Below are positions 16,094 through 23,385 of a DNA stretch of 38,061 nt, one piece after another (positions within the stretch are counted from its first letter, which is position 1; each line of letters begins with the position of its first letter). Under the pieces are notes generated by a model that was not told the DNA's origin, did not search any database, and was given only the letters and a program-made list of their open reading frames with translations. The translations under genes and the position numbers were made by a program. The stretch spans positions 1 through 38,061 of the forward strand of contig JAEWJS010000113.1 in the NCBI GenBank assembly GCA_023386495.1, in the 5' to 3' direction. Origin of the DNA: Bacillota bacterium (lineage in GTDB: Bacteria > Bacillota > Bacilli > Paenibacillales > Paenibacillaceae).

Positions 16094-18490
16094 ATGCTGA
16101 AACCGAATACCCGCTGGATCGTCGAGCAGCCGGACGAACGCCAGGAACGGCTCGCGGCTGGCCTGGCCCAAGAGCTGAAGCTGTCGCCGCTCGCCGCCAA
16201 GCTGCTCGTCAAGCGGGGCATGCACGATGCGGAGAGCGCGCGTGCATTCCTGCACGGCGGGGATGAGCTGCTTCATGACCCGTTCCTGCTGCTGGGCATG
16301 CGCGAAGCCGTCGAGCGCATTCGGCTTGCGGGCGAGCGCGGCGAGATGATCCGCATCTACGGCGATTACGATGCCGACGGCGTCTCGAGCACGGCCTTCA
16401 TGACGCGATTGTTCGCGCAGCTAGGCTATCGCTTCGATCATTATGTGCCGCACCGGACGCTGGAAGGCTACGGCCTCAATAATGCGGCGATAGACAGCGC
16501 GGCGGCGGCCGGCGTGAAGCTGATCGTGACGGTCGATAACGGCATCAGCGCCGTCGACCAGATCGCTCATGCCCGGGCAGCGGGCATCGACGTGGTCGTG
16601 ACCGATCATCACGAGCCGCCTGAGGTGCTGCCAGAGGCCGTCGCGATCGTCAACCCGAAGCAGCCGGGCTGCCCTTACCCGTTCAAGGGATTGGCAGGCG
16701 TCGGCGTCGCGTTCAAGCTGGGACAGGCACTGCTCGGCCGTCCGCCTTACGAGTGGGTCGAGCTGGCCGCGCTCGGGACCGTGGCGGACCTTATGCCGCT
16801 CTTGGACGAGAATCGCATCATCGTGAAGCGAGGCTTGGAGCAGCTCCGGCAGAGCGGCAATAGCGGCTTCCGCGCGCTGGCACAGGTTGGGGGGATCGAT
16901 CTCGCTTCCGCACAGGCGGAGACGATCGCCTTCGGCATGGCGCCGCGGGTGAACGCGGCAGGGCGGCTGGAGCATGCGAATCTCGCGGTACGGCTGCTCA
17001 CCACGGACGATCCCCAAGAGGCGCTCGCCAGAGCCGAGGAGCTGGACGGGCTGAATCGCGAGCGGCAGAAGCTCGTGGACGCGATGGTGAAGGAAGCCGA
17101 AGAGGCCTGGCAGGCCAAGTGTCAAGCGCTGGCTGCGGCCGGCGAGGCTGCGCCTGACGTCATCGTCGTGGCGGGCAGAGGCTGGAACGTCGGGGTAGTC
17201 GGGATCGTGGCTTCCAAGCTGATCGAGCGTCATTACCGCCCGACCTTCGTGCTCGGGATCGATCCGGAGACTAGCATGTGCAAAGGCTCCGCACGATCAA
17301 TCGAAGGCTTCGACCTGCATGCAGCCGTAACGGCTTGCAGCGATCTGCTAGATCACTTCGGCGGCCATCAGGCCGCGGCGGGCATGAGCCTGCCGGAGAC
17401 GCGGCTCGCCGAATTCGAAGCGCGTCTCGTTCAGCTGGCGCGTGAGCGAATAACCGCTGAGGATCGAATCCGCAGCATGCAGGTCGATCTCGTCTGCAGC
17501 CCGGACGATGCGGATCTGGAGACGACGCGGCAGCTGGCGCTGCTCGAGCCCTTCGGCGTCGGCAACCCGCAGCCCAAGCTGCTGCTGCAGCGTGCCCCGC
17601 TAGCCGAGAAGCGGGCGATCGGCAAGGAGAGCAAGCATCTGAAGCTCGCAGTTGCTCGCGGCAGCGGGACGCTGGATGCGATCGGCTTCGGTCTGGGGGA
17701 GCTTGCTGACCGGCTGTCGGACGGCGCGAACGTCGACCTGGTCGGCGAACTGGCCGTCAATGAGTGGAACGGCAATCGCAAAGCACAACTGTTGGTGCGG
17801 GACATCGGCGTCTCGCATGTTCAATTTTTCGATAGGCGTGGCGCGCGGGATAAGCGGGGGGAAGCGGAGAAACTGCTGGCTGCGCTCAGTCGCCGGCCTG
17901 GCAGCGAACGGCCGCCTGCGGCGGTCATGCTGACGATGGACGCGGCGTGCCTTGAGGCCGCGGCTGCTGGCGAGGCTGAACCAGGAGGCGTGCAGGTGCT
18001 GCATTACGATTCGTGGTTCGAGGAAGCGTCGAATGACTGCGCCGTGCTTATCCTGCTGGACAAGCCCCCTTGTGCCGAGCGATTCGCGGACAAGCTGCGC
18101 CGCTGCGGGGCATTGGAGGCGATCCATGCGCTGTACGAGAGGCTGCGCCCGAGCGGACCGTTCCCTGCGCGCGAAGACTTCGGCCGCGTCTACCAAGCGC
18201 TTCGCCGGCTGGAACCCGCGAAGCTGCGCATCGGGACGGTCGAAACGGCGCTTGCCTCGGCAGGCTGGCCGCCGGCAACGCTCGGCATGATGCTCCGGGT
18301 GTTCGAGGAGCTGGAATTCCTCGCGATTCGCGATGATCGGGTCGAACTGTCGACAAGCCCCGCTAAGCGGGAGCTGACGGAGTCCCGGCACTATCAGGCA
18401 GCGCTGAAGGCGGCAGAGTCGGAACGCATATGGACGGCAAGCCCGCAGCAATGGACGGTATGGCTTGAGCACGCCGTGCGGTCTAGCTAG
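16094..18490 (+). CDS. recJ: Single-stranded-DNA-specific exonuclease RecJ
   Basis: RecJ degrades single-stranded DNA 5' to 3' in recombination and mismatch repair. The 798-residue protein shows DHH-family motifs: YGDYDADGVSST (aspartates 91, 93 and 95), VTVDNGI, VVTDHHEPP (D171-H172-H173), GLAGVGVAFKL, and LGTVADLMPL. The DHHA1 domain is GFDLHAAVTACSDLLDHFGGHQAAAGMSL, followed by an OB-fold region and the extra C-terminal domain typical of Bacilli. The ATG at 16094 has GAGGAGG upstream and gives the normal length. The frame is open farther upstream without an SD, overlapping the CDF gene. The gene starts just after a terminator, and no convincing promoter fits between them. Confidence 0.95.
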   Translation: MLKPNTRWIVEQPDERQERLAAGLAQELKLSPLAAKLLVKRGMHDAESARAFLHGGDELLHDPFLLLGMREAVERIRLAGERGEMIRIYGDYDADGVSSTAFMTRLFAQLGYRFDHYVPHRTLEGYGLNNAAIDSAAAAGVKLIVTVDNGISAVDQIAHARAAGIDVVVTDHHEPPEVLPEAVAIVNPKQPGCPYPFKGLAGVGVAFKLGQALLGRPPYEWVELAALGTVADLMPLLDENRIIVKRGLEQLRQSGNSGFRALAQVGGIDLASAQAETIAFGMAPRVNAAGRLEHANLAVRLLTTDDPQEALARAEELDGLNRERQKLVDAMVKEAEEAWQAKCQALAAAGEAAPDVIVVAGRGWNVGVVGIVASKLIERHYRPTFVLGIDPETSMCKGSARSIEGFDLHAAVTACSDLLDHFGGHQAAAGMSLPETRLAEFEARLVQLARERITAEDRIRSMQVDLVCSPDDADLETTRQLALLEPFGVGNPQPKLLLQRAPLAEKRAIGKESKHLKLAVARGSGTLDAIGFGLGELADRLSDGANVDLVGELAVNEWNGNRKAQLLVRDIGVSHVQFFDRRGARDKRGEAEKLLAALSRRPGSERPPAAVMLTMDAACLEAAAAGEAEPGGVQVLHYDSWFEEASNDCAVLILLDKPPCAERFADKLRRCGALEAIHALYERLRPSGPFPAREDFGRVYQALRRLEPAKLRIGTVETALASAGWPPATLGMMLRVFEELEFLAIRDDRVELSTSPAKRELTESRHYQAALKAAESERIWTASPQQWTVWLEHAVRSS

Positions 18491-18534
18491 TCAATGCATC
18501 TATCAGCAAACAACAATATAAGGAGGAATCGTTC

Positions 18535-19047
18535 ATGAATTTTAAAGACTATATCCGGGTCATCCCGGACTTTCCGCAGCCAGGCATTCGCTTCAAGGAT
18601 ATTACGACGCTGCTTAAGGATCCTGCGGCATACAAAGGTGCTATAGATGCGATTCATGCCGGCGTTGCGCACATGGATATCGATCTCGTCGCGGGACCTG
18701 AAGCGCGCGGCTTCGTCATAGGCGCTCCGCTGGCGCTGTCGCTTGGCAAGGGCTTCGTGCCGATCCGCAAGAGCGGCAAGCTGCCGGGCGAGACCGTAGA
18801 AGCTTCGTATGATCTGGAGTACGGCAAGGATAAGCTTGCCGTTCATAAGGATGCGGTGCTCGCCGGCCAGAAGGTGCTCATCGCGGACGATCTGCTGGCA
18901 ACGGGCGGCACGATCGCGACGACGGTCAATCTGATCCAGAAGCTGGGCGGCGAAGTCGTCGGCGCGGCATTCCTGATCGAGCTCGGCTACTTGCCGGGCC
19001 GAGATAAGCTCGACGGCATCGAAGTTTTCTCGCTCGTCACGTACTAA
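18535..19047 (+). CDS. apt: Adenine phosphoribosyltransferase
   Basis: Apt salvages adenine with PRPP to give AMP. The 170-residue protein matches the family throughout: NFKDYIRVIPDFPQPGIRFKDITTLL, the GPEARGFVIGAPLAL base-binding region, FVPIRKSGKLPGETV, and the PRPP loop VLIADDLLATGGT. AAGGAGGA precedes the ATG. It lies 44 bases after recJ with no terminator between, so the two are likely co-transcribed, as recJ-apt are in B. subtilis; relA follows under its own promoter. A nested hairpin terminates it. Confidence 0.96.
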   Translation: MNFKDYIRVIPDFPQPGIRFKDITTLLKDPAAYKGAIDAIHAGVAHMDIDLVAGPEARGFVIGAPLALSLGKGFVPIRKSGKLPGETVEASYDLEYGKDKLAVHKDAVLAGQKVLIADDLLATGGTIATTVNLIQKLGGEVVGAAFLIELGYLPGRDKLDGIEVFSLVTY

Positions 19048-19066
19048 TCGAACGCTTCGACATGAG

Positions 19067-19102
19067 ACCCCTGCTCCGCATCCTGCGGATTAGCAGGGGT
19101 TT
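19067..19102 (+). terminator. Nested hairpin after apt, probable terminator
   Basis: ACCCCTGCT (19067-19075) pairs with AGCAGGGGT (19092-19100), enclosing CCGCA/TGCGG (19076-19080, 19084-19088). The stem is strong, but the trailing T-tract is poor (TTGCTG), so efficiency is uncertain. Confidence 0.65.
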
Positions 19103-19174
19103 GCTGCTCATGCATGGCCTGCCGCATCGGCCTGCAAGCGGCGATACGCCGCGCCGTGACGGGCTTCGCGGAGG

Positions 19175-19203
19175 TTGACGTGTGCATCACCTAGAGGCAT
19201 AAT
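19175..19203 (+). promoter_or_regulatory. Sigma-A promoter of relA
   Basis: TTGACG (19175-19180), exactly 17 nt, CATAAT (19198-19203); each hexamer has five of six consensus bases. It is 40 bases upstream of the relA start and just after the apt hairpin. Confidence 0.78.
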
Positions 19204-19243
19204 GAGAGATAACTTATGATATGAAGCGTGGAAAGGGACTTAC

Positions 19244-21427
19244 ATGGGCATAGAGCAGCTACTCGAAAAAGCATCGACGTACCTCAAGGAATCGGATCTG
19301 GTACGCATACAGGAAGCTTATGATTTTGCGCATCAAGCGCATCACGGGCAGGTCCGCAAATCGGGCGAGCCCTATATTCAGCATCCTGTCGCGGTAGCCG
19401 AAATTCTGATCAACATGCAGATGGACGTGATCTCGGCGATCGCGGCCCTGCTGCATGACGTTGTCGAGGATACGACCGTGCCTCTTGAAGAGGTGCGCGT
19501 CCGCTTCGGCGACACCTGCGCGATGATCGTGGACGGTCTGACGAAGCTGGAGAAGATTCAATTCCGTTCCAAGGAAGAACAACAGAACGAGAATTATCGG
19601 AAAATGTTCGTCGCCATGGCGCAGGATATCCGCGTCATCCTCATCAAGCTGGCGGACCGGCTGCACAATATGCGTACGCTCAAGTTCCAATCCGAGGAAG
19701 CGCAGCGCAGAATCGCTTACGAGACGCTCGAGATTTTCTGCCCGATCGCACATCGCCTCGGCATGTCCGCAATCAAGTGGGAGATGGAAGATATTGCGCT
19801 CCGCTATCTGAACCCGCAGCAGTACTACCGGATCGCGAACCTGATGCAGAAGAAACGGACGGAACGCGAGAAGCACATCGAGGATGTCATCGACAAGATC
19901 CGCGAGAAAGTTGCGGAGATGGGCATCACCGGCGACATCTCCGGCCGACCGAAGCATATCTACAGCATCTATAAGAAGATGACCGACAAGAACAAGCAAT
20001 TCAACGAGATCTATGATCTCCTGGCGATTCGGATCATCGTCGACAATATTAAGGACTGCTACGCCACGCTCGGCATTATCCATACGCTGTGGCGCCCGAT
20101 GCCGGGACGATTCAAGGATTACATCGCGATGCCGAAGGCGAACATGTACCAGTCGCTTCATACGACGGTCATCGGCCCGAACGGCGAACCGACCGAGGTA
20201 CAGATCCGCACATGGGACATGCATCGGACGAGCGAGTTCGGGATCGCGGCCCATTGGGCCTATAAGGAAGGCGGGTCCGGTCCGAACGGCAGCTTCGGCG
20301 AGAAGGTGAAGTGGTTCCATGAGATTCTCGAGCTGCAGCATGAAGCGCGTGACGCTTCCGAATTCATGGAATCGCTGAAGATGGACTTCTTCTCCGATCT
20401 CGTGTTCGTGTTCACTCCGAAGGGCGAGGTGTTTGAGCTGCCGGCCGGATCGGTGCCGCTCGACTTCGCCTATCGGATCCATACGGAGGTCGGCAACCGC
20501 ACGATCGGCGCGAAGGTGAACGGCCGCATCGTCCCGCTCGACCATAAGCTGAAGACGGGCGATATCGTCGAAATTCTGACCTCGAAGCATTCGTACGGCC
20601 CGAGTCAGGATTGGATCAAGATTACGCAGTCCTCGCATGCGCGCACGAAGATCAAGCAATGGTTCAAGAAAGAGAAGCGCGAAGAGAACGTCGAGAAGGG
20701 CCGCGAATTGCTGGAGCGCGAGCTGAAGCGGCTCGGCCTGGAGCCGTCCGCATGGCTGCAGGAGGATAAGCTGCAGGAGGTTGCGACCAAGTATACGTTC
20801 AACGACGTGGAGGATATGCTGTCGGCCATCGGATTCGGCGGCATTACGGCAGCGCAGATCGTGACGCGGCTTACCGAGAGACTCCGCAAGGAGAACGAGG
20901 AAGCGAATCAGATCGAGCTGACCACCGTCGTCAAGGAAGTGAAGGCGCCGACCGTCGAGAAGAAGCGCCGCACGACGCAGGGAATCCGCGTCAAGGGCGT
21001 CGACAATATGCTCGTGCGATTCGCGCGCTGCTGCAATCCGGTGCCAGGCGACGAGATCGTGGGCTATATTACGCGCGGCCGCGGCGTGTCCGTGCATCGC
21101 ACGGACTGCAATAACGTGCCGGCGACGGGCGATGACGAGGAAGCGGCACGCGTGATCGAGGTCGAATGGGAGCAGTCGATCGAGGCGAATTATGCAGTCG
21201 ATATCGAGATTCGCGGACATAACCGCAACGGGCTGCTTAATGAGGTGCTGCAAGCCGTATCGGAGAGCAAGACGAACATTGCGGCCGTGTCCGGCCGTTC
21301 GGATAAGAATAAGCTGGCGCTTATTCATATGACGGTGTTGATCCGCAATATCGAGCATCTGGGCTCCGTGGTCGAACGGATCAAGCGGGTCAAGGATATT
21401 TATTCGGTGCAGCGGATCATGCAATAG
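19244..21427 (+). CDS. relA: Bifunctional (p)ppGpp synthetase/hydrolase RelA/SpoT (Rel)
   Basis: Rel makes and degrades (p)ppGpp in the stringent response. The 727-residue protein has, in order: the HD hydrolase domain (HHGQVRKSGEPYIQHP, LLHDVVEDT, HRLGMSAIKWEMED); the synthetase domain (RPKHIYSIYKKM, LLAIRIIVDNIKDCYATLG, GRFKDYIAMPKANMYQSLHTTV); a TGS domain (VFVFTPKGEVFELPAGSVPLDFAYRIHTEVG); the zinc-finger region with the CCNPVPGDEIVGYITRGRGVSVHRTDC signature; and a C-terminal ACT domain. Both catalytic halves look intact. The SD is AAAGGGA. The stop codon is embedded in a run of AGGCA repeats before dtd. Confidence 0.96.
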   Translation: MGIEQLLEKASTYLKESDLVRIQEAYDFAHQAHHGQVRKSGEPYIQHPVAVAEILINMQMDVISAIAALLHDVVEDTTVPLEEVRVRFGDTCAMIVDGLTKLEKIQFRSKEEQQNENYRKMFVAMAQDIRVILIKLADRLHNMRTLKFQSEEAQRRIAYETLEIFCPIAHRLGMSAIKWEMEDIALRYLNPQQYYRIANLMQKKRTEREKHIEDVIDKIREKVAEMGITGDISGRPKHIYSIYKKMTDKNKQFNEIYDLLAIRIIVDNIKDCYATLGIIHTLWRPMPGRFKDYIAMPKANMYQSLHTTVIGPNGEPTEVQIRTWDMHRTSEFGIAAHWAYKEGGSGPNGSFGEKVKWFHEILELQHEARDASEFMESLKMDFFSDLVFVFTPKGEVFELPAGSVPLDFAYRIHTEVGNRTIGAKVNGRIVPLDHKLKTGDIVEILTSKHSYGPSQDWIKITQSSHARTKIKQWFKKEKREENVEKGRELLERELKRLGLEPSAWLQEDKLQEVATKYTFNDVEDMLSAIGFGGITAAQIVTRLTERLRKENEEANQIELTTVVKEVKAPTVEKKRRTTQGIRVKGVDNMLVRFARCCNPVPGDEIVGYITRGRGVSVHRTDCNNVPATGDDEEAARVIEVEWEQSIEANYAVDIEIRGHNRNGLLNEVLQAVSESKTNIAAVSGRSDKNKLALIHMTVLIRNIEHLGSVVERIKRVKDIYSVQRIMQ

Positions 21428-21476
21428 GCAGTAGCGACAGGCAACAGGCAATAGGCACTAGGCTTAGGAAGGCAGT
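21424..21476 (+). repeat. Short imperfect tandem repeat, AGGCA-based
   Basis: The segment spanning the relA stop and the dtd upstream region repeats ATAGGCA/ACAGGCA/CTAGGC units of about seven bases at least five times. It looks like slipped-strand expansion and leaves only a distant SD (AGGAAGG, 21466-21472) for dtd. Confidence 0.55.
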
Positions 21477-21485
21477 GAATCTAGC

Positions 21486-21932
21486 GTGAGAATCGTATTG
21501 CAGCGATGCGCCTCGGCCTCTGTGGCCGTGGAGGGCGACGTCATCGGACAGATCGGCCCCGGGCTGATGCTGCTCGTCGGCGTGACGCATGACGACGGAG
21601 AGCAGGACGCCAGATGGCTGGCGGACAAGATCGCGGGTCTTCGGATCTTCGAGGATGACGGCGGCAAGATGAATCTGTCCGTCATGGACGTAGGCGGCGC
21701 GGTGCTGTCGATCTCGCAGTTCACGCTGTACGGGAATTGCGGGAACGGGAAGCGCCCGAGCTTCACGGCTGCTGCCAGACCGGAGCTGGCGAAGCCGTTG
21801 TATGAAGCGTTCAACGGCATGCTGCGCGAGAAGGGACTGCAGGTCGAGACCGGAAGGTTCGGCGCCATGATGGCGGTCAGTCTCGTGAACGACGGGCCGG
21901 TCACGCTCGTGCTCGACAGCAAGGAACGGTGA
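21486..21932 (+). CDS. dtd: D-aminoacyl-tRNA deacylase Dtd
   Basis: Dtd removes D-amino acids, and glycine from mischarged tRNA-Ala, to protect translation. The 148-residue protein begins MRIVLQRCASASVAVEGDVIGQIGPGLMLLVGVTHDD. It has the catalytic SQFTLYGN motif and the C-terminal NDGPVTLVLDS (Gly-cisPro) motif that gives chiral selectivity. The start is GTG, with its SD about 13 nt away. The relA-dtd pairing is standard for Firmicutes. Confidence 0.94.
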   Translation: MRIVLQRCASASVAVEGDVIGQIGPGLMLLVGVTHDDGEQDARWLADKIAGLRIFEDDGGKMNLSVMDVGGAVLSISQFTLYGNCGNGKRPSFTAAARPELAKPLYEAFNGMLREKGLQVETGRFGAMMAVSLVNDGPVTLVLDSKER

Positions 21933-22020
21933 ATGATTAACGCATAGCGGATCGGGCAACACTATTGGCATCATGGATTCTCTTGCTATAGCGGCAAGGG
22001 GCTAAAGGAGCCGATCGTGT

Positions 22021-22194
22021 ATGCGTCAATCGTGGAAGGAACAGATGATCGAACGGGCATCGCTTAGCGTGCTGCCCTACGAGCGGCGGGAAGCGCTTGT
22101 CGTGAACGCGATCGAAGCCGGCGCTTCGGGGCGTGCAGCCAGCTGGCCCGGCGGTCACAGCATTCGCAAAGGGGAGCCTTCCTCGGGGCTGTAA
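22021..22194 (+). CDS. Possible small protein, 57 residues, unknown
   Basis: An ATG with AAAGGAG ten bases upstream opens a frame reading MRQSWKEQMIERASLSVLPY..., ending at TAA 22192-22194. The product is basic and polar, with an amphipathic first half (EQMIERASLSVLPYERREALVVNAIEAGASG) and no membrane segment or recognisable domain. Codon usage is like that of its neighbours (GC-rich third positions). It lies alone between dtd and the repeat-rich spacer. The SD and codon use argue for a real gene, while the isolation and size argue against. Confidence 0.42.
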   Translation: MRQSWKEQMIERASLSVLPYERREALVVNAIEAGASGRAASWPGGHSIRKGEPSSGL

Positions 22195-22475
22195 GGGAAG
22201 GAAAGAGACAAGGACAAGCAGGCATCGGGTTCATCCGACAGCATCTACAATGACTCAAGCGCGAGGCTTGGCCAATGTTGTAACATAATTGTAATCTAAT
22301 TTATATGATCCCTTAACATAGTCTGTCTATAATAAAAGTCGACCCCCTTTTTTATATGATATTGCTTTTGACCTACGCGGCCGCCGGCTGTCGTAGGTTA
22401 TTTTCTTTGTTCCGGGGAATTGAGAGTCGGGAGTATAGGCGTGATCGCGATGAATGCACTTGGGCCGGCGTGGAT

Positions 22476-22575
22476 GCCAGTACCAGTCCCGGTGCCAGTG
22501 CCCGGTGTCGACGCCAGTGCCAGTGCCAACGCCGGTGCCCGGTGCAGATAGCGGTACCGATAGCGGTACCAACGC
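22476..22575 (+). repeat. Low-complexity hexamer tract (CCAGTG/CCGGTG)
   Basis: Degenerate six-base units (CCAGTA, CCAGTC, CCGGTG, CCAGTG, GCCAGT, GCCGGT) run for about 100 bases, ending in two copies of GATAGCGGTACC. In two frames this reads as PVPVPV-like peptides, but no frame is long or well started, so I read it as microsatellite-like DNA rather than a gene. Confidence 0.6.
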
Positions 22576-22607
22576 CAGCGCAAAGTTCCACTACGAAGCA
22601 TGTGCGC

Positions 22608-22786
22608 TAATAAGGCACCCTCGTGCGCTAATATTGCCAGAAATCCTGATAATAAGGGAATAAGGGATGAGATGCGCTAAATAGCGAACGAACTTGTCTT
22701 ATTTAGCGCTTTGCGCATGTATGGCTGCCATTCGAAGAGGCAGACTTCGAGATTAGCGCATGGTGGATACGCTAATAACGCATATC
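22608..22786. repeat. Cluster of direct and inverted GCGCTAA repeats
   Basis: TGCGCTAATA occurs at 22612 and again near 22625. A perfect inverted pair GCGCTAAATA (22674-22683) and TATTTAGCGC (22700-22709) forms a 10 bp hairpin. Further ATTAGCGC and ACGCTAATAACGC copies lie at about 22752-22781. I see no coding sense. The pattern suggests a dispersed intergenic repeat family or a decayed element. Confidence 0.55.
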
Positions 22787-23014
22787 CTTCGCTGTTGGGG
22801 GAAGTAACGCGTCGGATCGCAGCCTCCAGATTGCCAGACGCTTGTAAGAGCTTGTTACCGCCACAGTTGCCTGCTGCCGTCACCACCGTCACCAGCCTCA
22901 CAATAGATACCTACTGCCACCACCATTACCAGCCATCGCACGACCTCGCTGATACAGGCCCTAGTGCAAGTCCAACTGATTATGGGTAAGTTCAGCTTCT
23001 GTTTTTCTCAATTC

Positions 23015-23043
23015 TTGACATCGGTCGTACCGAAATGTATGAT
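23015..23043 (+). promoter_or_regulatory. Sigma-A promoter of the hisS-aspS-tcdA operon
   Basis: A perfect TTGACA (23015-23020), a 17 nt spacer and TATGAT (23038-23043) lie immediately upstream of the T-box leader. Transcription should begin near 23050, giving a leader of about 335 nt before hisS. Confidence 0.9.
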
Positions 23044-23049
23044 AGGTAA

Positions 23050-23355
23050 TCAGTATATGTCGATTTGATGACGGGACGAAGTAATCCGTTGCATGCGTAC
23101 CCAGAGAGAGGCGCCTACGGCTGCAAGCGCCTTTGCGACAAGCGGATGAATAACCTCCCCGAGAACGGACCGTGAACGGCGCTGCACGATCGCGCGCATC
23201 ATTAGCGGGACCGCGTGTTACGGGCGTTAACCGTGGAGAGCGGAACGGCATGCTTCAAGCTGCATGGGTTCCGGAATTTGGGTGGCACCGTGAGAGACAA
23301 TAATCTCTCGCCCCAAGCCAGCGGCAGGACCGCTGGCTTGAGGCGAGGGATTTTT
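23050..23355 (+). promoter_or_regulatory. T-box riboswitch leader of hisS
   Basis: The T-box core GGGTGGCACCG is at 23280-23290. Stem I is readable: lower helix GGGA/TCCC (23073-23076, 23156-23159), specifier internal loop with AGTA on the 5' side (23080-23083) and GAATAACC on the 3' side (23148-23155), helix ATCCG/CGGAT (23084-23088, 23143-23147), and distal helix AGGCGC/GCGCCT (23109-23114, 23127-23132) above an AGAGAG bulge. An antiterminator pairing (GAGAGA 23292-23297 with TCTCTC 23304-23309) competes with the terminator. The acceptor-pairing bulge is UGGC, which calls for discriminator base G73. The specifier is best read as AAC or possibly GAU, not a His codon. Confidence 0.92.
23304..23355 (+). 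terminator. T-box regulated terminator before hisS
   Basis: A stem of about 20 pairs: CAAGCCAGCGG (23314-23324) with CCGCTGGCTTG (23330-23340), continued by CTCGCC/GGCGAG (23307-23312, 23342-23347) across one mismatch, then TTTTT at 23351-23355. The 5' arm overlaps the antiterminator strand. Confidence 0.92.
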
Positions 23356-23385
23356 CTTATATAAGGGGATAAGGAGGTATGCCGC

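Larger units (their letters stand above)
22195..23014. other. Gene-poor spacer of ~0.8 kb with low-complexity and repeat DNA
   Basis: No frame here has a credible SD, homology signature and codon use together. Contents seen: a TATAAT-like box (22328-22333) without a fitting -35; a hairpin ACCTACG/CGTAGGT (22371-22377, 22392-22398) followed by a T-rich stretch; a low-complexity tract built from CCAGTG/CCGGTG units; a block of GCGCTAA-type repeats; and a second low-complexity tract rich in CACCAC/CCGTCACC (22877-22945). The following 23015-23385 is the hisS leader. Confidence 0.6.

Noticed and set aside
19259..21451. 730-codon minus-strand open frame opposite relA
   Set aside because: Pure mirror of relA codon bias (rich in Leu, Arg, His, Asp); no SD or domain, while relA is unmistakable.
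22373..22610. PVPV/GTGT-type small frames in the dtd-hisS spacer
   Set aside because: All arise from one low-complexity hexamer tract, read in several frames and on both strands, without SD or conserved boundary.
22608..22786. CRISPR array
   Set aside because: The GCGCTAA repeats are short, irregularly spaced and in both orientations; there are no uniform spacers and no cas genes.
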